Of a DNA stretch of 64,000 nt, positions 57,543 to 64,000 are shown one piece after another. The notes beneath the pieces were generated by a model. It made no database searches and was not told the origin of the DNA. It saw nothing but the letters and a program-made list of their open reading frames with translations. Numbering within the stretch: the stretch's first letter is position 1; each line of letters starts with the position of its first letter. Made by a program: the position numbers and the translations under genes. Origin of the DNA: Adiantum capillus-veneris. Its lineage: Eukaryota; Streptophyta; Polypodiopsida; Polypodiales; Pteridaceae. The stretch is from positions 83,307,838 through 83,371,837 of the forward strand of contig CM043953.1 of NCBI GenBank assembly GCA_014529385.2, written 5' to 3'.

Positions 57543-59348
57543 ATGGCGGAGGAAGGGAAGCTCAAGATTGAGAAGTTCAATGGCAAAAACTACCAACATT
57601 GGAAGATGCAGATTGAAGACTATCTCTACCATAAGGACCTCTATTTGCCACTAGGCAGTCTTGCAAAGAAGCCCGCAACGATGGCAGATGACGCATGGAT
57701 TGTCCTTGATAGAAAGGCACTGGGAACAATCCGGTTAAGCTTAGAGTCAACGGTGGCCTTCAATGTTTCGGAGATGAAGACCACGGAGGACTTGATGAAG
57801 TCACTTGATGACTTCTACGAGAAACCATCGGCATCCAATAAGGTATTTCTTATGAAGCGCTTGTTCAATCTAAAGATGGCAAAGAATGGTTTAGTTGCAG
57901 AACACCTAAATAACTTTAACACAAACATAAGTCAACTTCGATCGGTGAAAATCAATTTCAATGATGAAGTGCGAGCGCTCCTTATACTATCATCTCTACC
58001 GAATAGTTGGGACAGCCTTGTGATGGATGTAAGTAATTCTATTTCTGGCACAAATACTCTTAAGTTTGATAATGTTGTGGGTGTTCTCCTAAGCGAGGAA
58101 ATACGAAGGATAAGCACAGGAGAATCATCAAGTGTTGCATTGTCAGTGGAAACAAGAGGAAGGCCTAAGGAGAGGTTCAAAAACCAAAAGGGTCGTGATC
58201 GCTCAAGACGGAGCAAGTCACGCACAAAGTCAGTTCTTGAATGTTGGAACTGCGGCAAGAAGGGCCACATCGAGAAGGATTGTTGGTCCAAGAAGAAGAA
58301 GGAGACTGAGTCTCAAGACAACAAGCCAACATCAGAGGCCAATGTGGCAGGTAAAGTAGAGCAAGATGCTCTAATTCTCTCATTAGACAATGTGTCTAAT
58401 TCGTGGATAGTAGATTCCGGGGCTTCATTCCATGCAACACCACACAAGCAACATTTCCAAGATTACACCAAAGGTAATTTTGGGTATGTATACTTGGGAG
58501 ATGTTGAAGCTTGTGAGATTGTCGGCAAAGGTACAGTTTCTGTCAAAACTGCTAATGAAAATGAATGGAAGCCTAAAGATGTTAGGCATGTTCCTTCTCT
58601 TCGAGAAAATTTGATCTCTACAGGACAATTGGACGATGAAGGTTGCAACATTGCATTCGGAAACAAACAGTGGAATATCTTAAAGGGATCTTTGGTGGCT
58701 GCCAAGGGAGAAAAGGTCGATACACTTTACTTGTGTACTATCATCACGCAACCTTCACCTTGTGCAGCAACTACAGAAGTTGACAGTGCGTTGTGGCACT
58801 ACCGGCTTGGGCATATGAGTGCCAAAGGAATGCAAATCCTTCAAACAAAGAAGCTTCTGCCAGGTTTGAAAGAAGTGGACTTAGAGTTCTGTGAAGATTG
58901 TGTTTATGGTAAACAAAAGAGGGTAAAATTTCAAAAATCAGGAAATGAAAGAAAAAATAAAAAACTTGAGGTAGTTCATTCTGATGTTTGGGGTCCTGCA
59001 AGTACAGCATCACTTGGTGGCTCATTGTGCTATGTAACATTCATAGACGATGCGACTAGAAAAACATGGGTTTATGTCATGAAGAATAAGTCCGATGTAT
59101 TTTCCATATTTCAAAGGTGGAAAGCCTTTGTGGAGAATGAAATAGGTACCAAAGTTAAATGCCTCAAATGTGACAATGGAGGCGAATATTGCAGCCAAGA
59201 TTTTGAAAGCTTTTGTGCTAGCAATGGCATTTCGGAGGCAAAGGAAAACCCCAAGGACACTTCAACAAAATTGGATTTCGGAAAGGATGAACATGACAAT
59301 CATGGAGCGAGCACGAAGCATGCGGCTACATGTAGGCCTACCGCTTGA
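57543..59348 (+). pseudogene. gag-pol: C2 gag, protease and integrase (first part)
   Basis: The start codon is the ATG at 57543 (GTTATGGCGG). Gag covers residues 1-260: KIEKFNGKNYQHWKMQIEDY and a UBN2 core. The zinc knuckle CWNCGKKGHIEKDC is a perfect CX2CX4HX4C. Protease WIVDSGASFHATP has the proper DSG at about 58410. GAG_pre-integrase includes LWHYRLGHMSAKGMQIL and the CxxC of CEDCVYGKQ. Integrase has VVHSDVWGP (first Asp) and KCDNGGEY (second Asp). A one-base shift at about 59235 throws the frame off; the tail after it is nonsense. The layout and motifs are those of the Tork/Tnt1 lineage. Apart from the shift this part is intact, so C2 was active fairly recently. Confidence 0.9.
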
Positions 59349-60012
59349 GCTTTGGGCGGAAGTTGTAAGTACATCTGTGTACTTAATCAACCGGTCACCC
59401 TCAACAACATTGGATGGGGGAGTCCCAGAAGAGGCATGGACAGGTAAATCGGTGAATTATGCATTTCTCAAAGTGTTTGGGTGTGAGGCTTTCATGCACA
59501 TAGATAGAAGCTTAAGATCAAAGCTAGATGCAAAGTCCAAAAAGTGTTTCTTCATTGGCTATGGAGAAGGTGACTTTGGGTATCGCCTATGGAATCCTGA
59601 AGAGGGTAAAATCTTAAGGAGTAGGGATGTAATTTTTAACGAACAAAATATGTATAAAGATTACTTGGAAAGAAAACAAACAAAAGAAGCAGGTGATGAG
59701 TACATGGAGCTTGAGGACGATGAAGACTCAAGGACTGCAAACGGTGACAATGTGCAACAACGTCAACCAAATGAGGAGCCTCAACCTATTCCCCGAAGAT
59801 CTACAAGAGCAAGTAGACCTCCAGAAAGGTTTGTTCCTTCCTTCAACCATCTCTTGATCTCAGATAGTGGAGAGCCGGAATCATACGAAGAAGCTATGCA
59901 ACACGAATCCAAAGAAGAGTGGACGAAGAGCATGCAAGTGGAGATGGACTCACTATATCGCAACCAAACATGGGAGTTGCTTGAGTTTCCTAGAGGTAAG
60001 CGGGCACTTTAA
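59235..60012 (+). pseudogene. C2 integrase end and linker (after frameshift)
   Basis: The original reading continues in the next frame: TPRTLQQNWISERMNMTIME supplies the catalytic Glu, then LPLELWAEVVSTSVYLINRS, FGCEAFMHID, KCFFIGYGEGDFGYRLW and an acidic linker to ASRPPERF and EEWTKSMQVEMDSLYRNQTW, the start of the RT region. It stops at TAA 60010-60012 in RAL-stop-NKWVYKLK, a single mutated codon. Confidence 0.88.
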
Positions 60013-61317
60013 AACAAATGGGTGTACAAGCTGAAGGAAGAAGAAGGTGGGAAGAAAAGGTACAAGTCTATGCTTGTGGTAAAGGTTTTCTCAAAAGAAA
60101 GGTATTGACTTCAATGAAATATTTTCTCCTATTGTAAAAATGAAATCAATTAGGCTTGTCTTAAGCCTTGTGGCTGATCATGGTCTAAATCTTGAGCAAA
60201 TGGATGTAAATACGGCATTCCCTCACGGTGACTTAGAGGAGGAAATTTACATGGTTCAACCAAAGGGGTATGAAGTAAAAGGTAAGGAGAAAATGGTTTG
60301 TAGATTAAAGAAAAGCTTTAGTATGGTTTAAAGCAAGCATCAAGACAATGGTACTTGAAGTTCAATCGATGGATGTTAGATCATGGATTCAGAAGATGCA
60401 ACTCAGATCATTGCGTCTACACAAAGAATTTGGGAGATGGGAAGTTCATGATCCTAATGTTGTATGTTGATGACATGTTGATTGCAAGTGCTAACATGCA
60501 AGACATCAAAGACCTAAAAGAGGAGCTGTCTAAATCTTTTTCAATGAAAGATTTAGGTGCTGCAAAGAGGATACTTGGTATGCAGATATCAAGGGAAAGG
60601 ATGAAGAAGACAATAAAGCTATCTCAAGAGGATTACATCAAGAAGGTACTAGAAAGGTTTGCAATGCAAAATGCAAAAACAGTTTCTACACCTTTGGTTG
60701 GTCACTTTAAACTAACCAAGGATATGTGTCCAAAGACACAAGACGAGATAGTCTATATGTCTGAAGTTCCATATGCTGCAGCGGTAGGTTCTCTTATGTA
60801 TGCTATGGTCTGGACAAGGCCAGACATTGCACATGCAGTGGGAGTTGTAAGTAGGTTCATGGACAACCCAGGTAAAGAGCACTGGCAAGCTGTGAAGTGG
60901 ATACTTAGATATCTAAAAGGGACAACAACAAATTCTTTGTATTTTGGAGGAATTGATATTTTTCTAGAAGGGTATGCTGATGCAAATATGGCAGGTGACA
61001 AAGATACTCGAAGGAACACTACTAGCTATGTCTTCACGATTGGAGGCACAACAGTAAGTTGGGCTTCAAAGCTGTAGAAAGTGGTCTCACTTTCTACCAC
61101 GGAAGCAGAGTATGTAGCAATGACGGAGGCAAGCAAAGAAATTATGTGGCTTCACAGATTCTTAGAAGAGCTTGGATTCAAACAAGACAATTGTGTCTTG
61201 TATAGTGATAGCCAAAGCGCAATCCATCTTGCGAAGAACTCAGCCTTTCATTCAAGGAAAAAGCACATTGAGGTGAGATATCACTTCATACGCACTCTTT
61301 TGGAAGAGGACAGCTAA
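60013..61317 (+). pseudogene. pol: C2 reverse transcriptase and RNase H
   Basis: After the TAA the RT continues NKWVYKLKEE. It shifts frame at about 60085 to SLVADHGLNLEQMDVNTAFP HGDLEEEIYM, and again near 60325 (CRLKKS) to a 240-codon open part with the catalytic YVDDMLIA, DLGAAKRILGMQI and ARPDIAH-like TRPDIAHAVG. RNase H follows: GYADANMAGDKDTRRNTTSY, a stop TAG at 61075 in place of Gln, then LSTTEAEYVAMTEA and SDSQSAIHLAKN, ending at 61317. Catalytic residues of RT and RNase H are present. Two shifts and two stops inactivate it. Confidence 0.9.
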
Positions 61318-61473
61318 AGCTAGGAAATGTGCATACAAGTGAAAATCCTCCAGCCATGTTTACAAAGGTGGTCAACAAGGAGAAGTTGAGCTTTTGCTCA
61401 TCTTCAATCGGCATTCAAGGATAAGAAGCCAGGATGACAAGCAGTCACAGGTTTGGTTTGGAGATCAGTCTCC

Positions 61474-61483
61474 AAGTGGGACA
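61474..61483 (+). other. C2 polypurine tract
   Basis: AAGTGGGACA directly before LTR-C. No comparable tract stands before LTR-B, where gypsy sequence abuts the LTR. Confidence 0.7.
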
Positions 61484-62031
61484 TTGTTATGTATGGAGCC
61501 TGATTTACCCCTTGTAATTTTCTGTGTTAAAAACACACATTTGTAAGGCCCCCATTATGAGGAGAAGCCATCGTGAGTGAAGAAAATTAACTCGTCAGAA
61601 ACCAAATTATGGCCGGACGGTGGCCAAAAAGTGGTCGGAAAACGATCGGTCAGTTGGCCGGTGGTCGGTAGTCAATGGCCGGTGGCCAGTGGCCGAATTC
61701 AAAAGTGGACTTGTCTTCTCAAGGGCGGCCACACATGGGGGGATTGGAGGGTCCGATTTGGACTTATCTACACAGGGACAACTATACATGGCTGCCTCTC
61801 ATGAGAGAGGGTAGCCCTTTTTGCCTATGAAAGGAGGCCATTTCTACACACATTTAGTAGTGTGAAGTTGATGCGACAAGGTGGGTGTGAGGTGGTGAGA
61901 GTGAAGCAAGGCGGCAGCTCCAAAAGGGTATAATCCCTTTGTAACCTACTTCTTGTTTTAAAGTAATAAATCCATTGAGTGGTTGCTTTCTAGTGGATGT
62001 ATCCCACATTGGGTGAACCACGTATATCGTG

Positions 62032-62104
<73 letters not shown>

Positions 62105-62185
62105 AATCTCTTGTGTGTGTAAATTATCTCTCTCCATTAAGTAATCTACTCAATTATCTACTTAGCTACGTCATATTTTTTAACA
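61484..62185 (+). repeat. C2 LTR-C (702 bp)
   Basis: Begins TGTTATGTATGG, ends TTAACA, then TSD CTTTA. It differs from LTR-A and LTR-B by an expanded (CT)n at about 62036-62098, where the others have only short CT runs, and lacks the extra LTR-B segment. Confidence 0.92.
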
Positions 62186-62190
62186 CTTTA

Positions 62191-64000
62191 TTGTTGCTCA
62201 AAGAAAAGGTGGTAACAACAATGTAGCCATTTCTCATGGTTCTTCCATGAGTGGTAAATCACATGTTCCTAATGCTTTTTCTGGTAACAATTCGTGTGGG
62301 GATTCTGGTGAAAAGGGAAAAAAGAAGATGTGTTCCCATTACTGTGAAGTTAATGATTACTTGATCAAGCAGTGTCCTAAGTTGAAGGCCAAAGTGGCTA
62401 AGAAGAAAGAGGCCAGTTCCACTCCAAATGCTGGTTCCACTACAAATGCAGGATTCTAGAGTCTTCTGTGAAAGGAGATTGTGATGTTGATGTAGATGCA
62501 GAGTGGGCCTTTAGTGTAGAGTATACTTATGATCCTATTGTCCATGATGCATGCATGTCAGTTGCTGGAGATTCACATGTGTGGTATTTTGACAATGGTG
62601 CTACAAAGCACATTACCTCACATTATGATTTCTTTACCCCTCTTGAGTCTATCCTCATGAGAATTCAATCACTTGTGCCAACAATGCCTCTTATCCGGTT
62701 TAGGGAGTTGGAAAGATTGTGCGTATTGCTAAAAATGGTATTTCTTTCACACTTGTTGATGCATTGTATGTACCTGGGATCAAGAAGAATCTTTTGTCTA
62801 TATCTACACTTGCTAGACTTGGTCTTGTAGTCAAATTTGTGAATGACACATGTACAACACATGTTCTTAGTTTCAATGATGAAATTATTGCATCTGGCAT
62901 TTTATGCCACCGGTTGTATAAGGTCACTTCGTATGACAAGTGTGGGCAGAATTTTGCAAATGCTGTTGTAGATTCAAAGGATGTTTTAGATACAAAACTT
63001 TGGCATGCATGTTTTGGGCATTAGAATTTTGCTAGTTTGCTACATTTGCAAAAGTCTGAGATGGTTGCTTCTTCCAAAGGATGGGTCAGTTAGGGCCACA
63101 TGTAGGTTGCAGCTTGGGATAATGATGTTTGTGGGACCATGCAAACTTTGTCCTTGGGCAATTACGTTTACTTTGTGACTTTCATTGATGATTACTTCAG
63201 GCATGCATGGCTGTATCTGCTTAAAGAGAAGTCCAAAGTGTTTTTCTGCTTCAAGCAATTTTTGGCTATGGCTGAAAATGTCTTGAAATGTACTATGGGC
63301 ACCCTCTGTTCCAATCGAGGGGGGGAGTATTTGTCTCATGCATTTAATGCATTTCTAGCTAGTCGTGGGATAAAACACCAATGTAAAGTACTGCCGTATA
63401 CACCTCAGCAAAATGGTATTGCTGAAAGGAAAAATAGGTCACGTACAAAAATGGCATGATGCATGGTCAAAACTCAAGCTTTGTGGCATTTTTTTGGGCT
63501 TGAGGCCATCATGTGTTCCACTTATGTACTTAACAGGTGTCCTATGAAAGCTTTGCAGTCTATAACTCCATATGAAGCATGGCATGATAGAAAGTCTTTT
63601 ATTGAGCACATGCGTGTTTTTGGCTATTCGGCATATGCTTTGGTGCCACAAAGCACAACACAGAAAGTTGGATGATAAGGTTGTCAAATGTATTTTTGTT
63701 TGTTATAGTGCTGAAAGAAAAGGTTACATGTTGTATCATCCACAAACAAAGTGTATCTTGGTTTCACGGGATGTTGTGTTTGTGGAAGATTCTGTTCAGC
63801 CCTTGCTGTCATGTACTAGAGACAATAAAGTAAGCTCACAAGACATTTATGACACTTTCTTACCTCTTTTTAGTGGTGGAAGTTCAAATGTAAATTCCAA
63901 TGACGCAAATGTACAGTCTATGGGGTTTCTAAAAATGTTACAGATCAGTCTATTACTGATGCAGATGTACATGATGTACTTCATGAGGAAAGTTCTAAGA
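62191..64000 (+). pseudogene. pol: C1 pol: nucleocapsid, protease, integrase (continuation)
   Basis: The C1 reading resumes after the TSD. A damaged knuckle CSHYCEVNDYLIKQC lies near 62331. Protease WYFDNGATKHITSHYDFF (about 62583) has DNG for DSG. A GAG_pre-integrase block includes VPGIKKNLLSIS and LWHACFGH. Integrase has YFVTFIDDYFRHAWLY, then CSNRGGEYLSHAFNAF, where the second catalytic Asp has become Asn, and QQNGIAERKNR with Glu. A stop at 63457, FFGLEAIMCSTYVLNRCPMK and VFGYSAYALVP follow. A frame change near 63655 continues KLDDKVVKCIFV and RDVVFVEDS to the window end. RT is not reached. Multiple stops and frame changes mark it as dead. Confidence 0.82.

Larger units (their letters stand above)
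53493..62185 (+). mobile_element. C2: three-LTR Tork/Tnt1-like copia complex
   Basis: LTRs start TGTTA(A/T)GTATGGAGCC at 53493, 56716 and 61484 and end TAACA at 54161, 57469 and 62185. The outer pair is flanked by a single 5-bp duplication, CTTTA. So one insertion event is bounded by LTR-A and LTR-C, with LTR-B shared inside. Internal region 1 (54162-56715) is partial copia gag joined to G4-type gypsy sequence. Internal region 2 (57470-61483) is a full-length but frameshifted copia gag-pol. Both 5' regions carry a perfect iMet primer site. This arises either by recombination between two related elements or by insertion of an already composite copy. Confidence 0.9.
52225..64000 (+). mobile_element. 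C1: old Ty1/copia element, interrupted by C2, runs off the window
   Basis: A short LTR (about 52225-52427), degenerate primer site, gag (52789-53492), then C2 with TSD CTTTA, then nucleocapsid, PR, GAG_pre-integrase, integrase and the pol linker up to the window end. Copia order is PR-IN-RT; RT and the 3' LTR would lie beyond 64000. Many stops and frame changes make it old. Confidence 0.8.

Overview
This is nuclear DNA of a land plant. It is repeat-dominated intergenic sequence with no ordinary host gene that I can support. The evidence is nested LTR retrotransposons of plant Ty3/gypsy and Ty1/copia types, tRNA-iMet and tRNA-Asp primer-binding sites, a plant-type LINE remnant, short SINE-like units, possible Helitron ends and very many dinucleotide microsatellites. 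The species cannot be read from the window. Some protein types remind me of elements from ferns and lycophytes, but that is an impression only.

Left half (about 3.5-37.3 kb): a four-deep nest of Ty3/gypsy elements, called G1-G4 here. G1 is the oldest and is seen mainly as an eroded integrase/3' end at 36381-37333. It is interrupted by G2, a chromovirus with very short (about 125 bp) LTRs at 3557-36380. G2 is interrupted by G3, a second chromodomain-type element at 6308-33229 with TSD TTACA. Inside the 5' LTR of G3 sits G4 (7780-26221, TSD GCTCA), an 18.4-kb Tat/Athila-side element with a tRNA-Asp primer-binding site.

G4 is the most interesting object. It has a gag-pol frame with several in-frame stops and a 322-bp duplication. 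It lacks the integrase catalytic core but carries a second retropepsin-like domain downstream of integrase. It has an intact extra 1,091-codon ORF of unknown function. Nine near-identical 24-bp palindromes lie in two blocks, one in the 5' leader and one in front of the extra ORF, on a spacing of about 141 bp or twice that.

Middle (37.3-52.2 kb): mostly non-coding. It holds compound (CT)n(CA)n arrays in one fixed orientation, SINE-like units with (CT)n tails, two possible Helitron 3' ends, small tandem duplications, a broken coiled-coil/LINE-ORF1-like pseudogene (41.96-42.64 kb) and a minus-strand LINE remnant (50.83-52.2 kb) that ends in a microsatellite.

Right part (52.2-64 kb): an old copia element (C1) whose gag and pol are separated by a younger Tork/Tnt1-like copia complex (C2, 53493-62185, TSD CTTTA). 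C2 has three LTRs. Its first internal region is a chimera of copia gag and 1.7 kb of G4-type gypsy sequence (integrase core plus the second protease-like domain). Its second internal region is an almost complete but frameshifted gag-pol. C1 runs off the right edge.

Nothing here forms a working pathway. The genes are parts of individual retroelements: Gag packages RNA, PR/RT/RH/IN copy and insert it, and LTR/PBS/PPT sites start and prime transcription and DNA synthesis. Nesting order gives relative ages G1>G2>G3>G4 and C1>C2.
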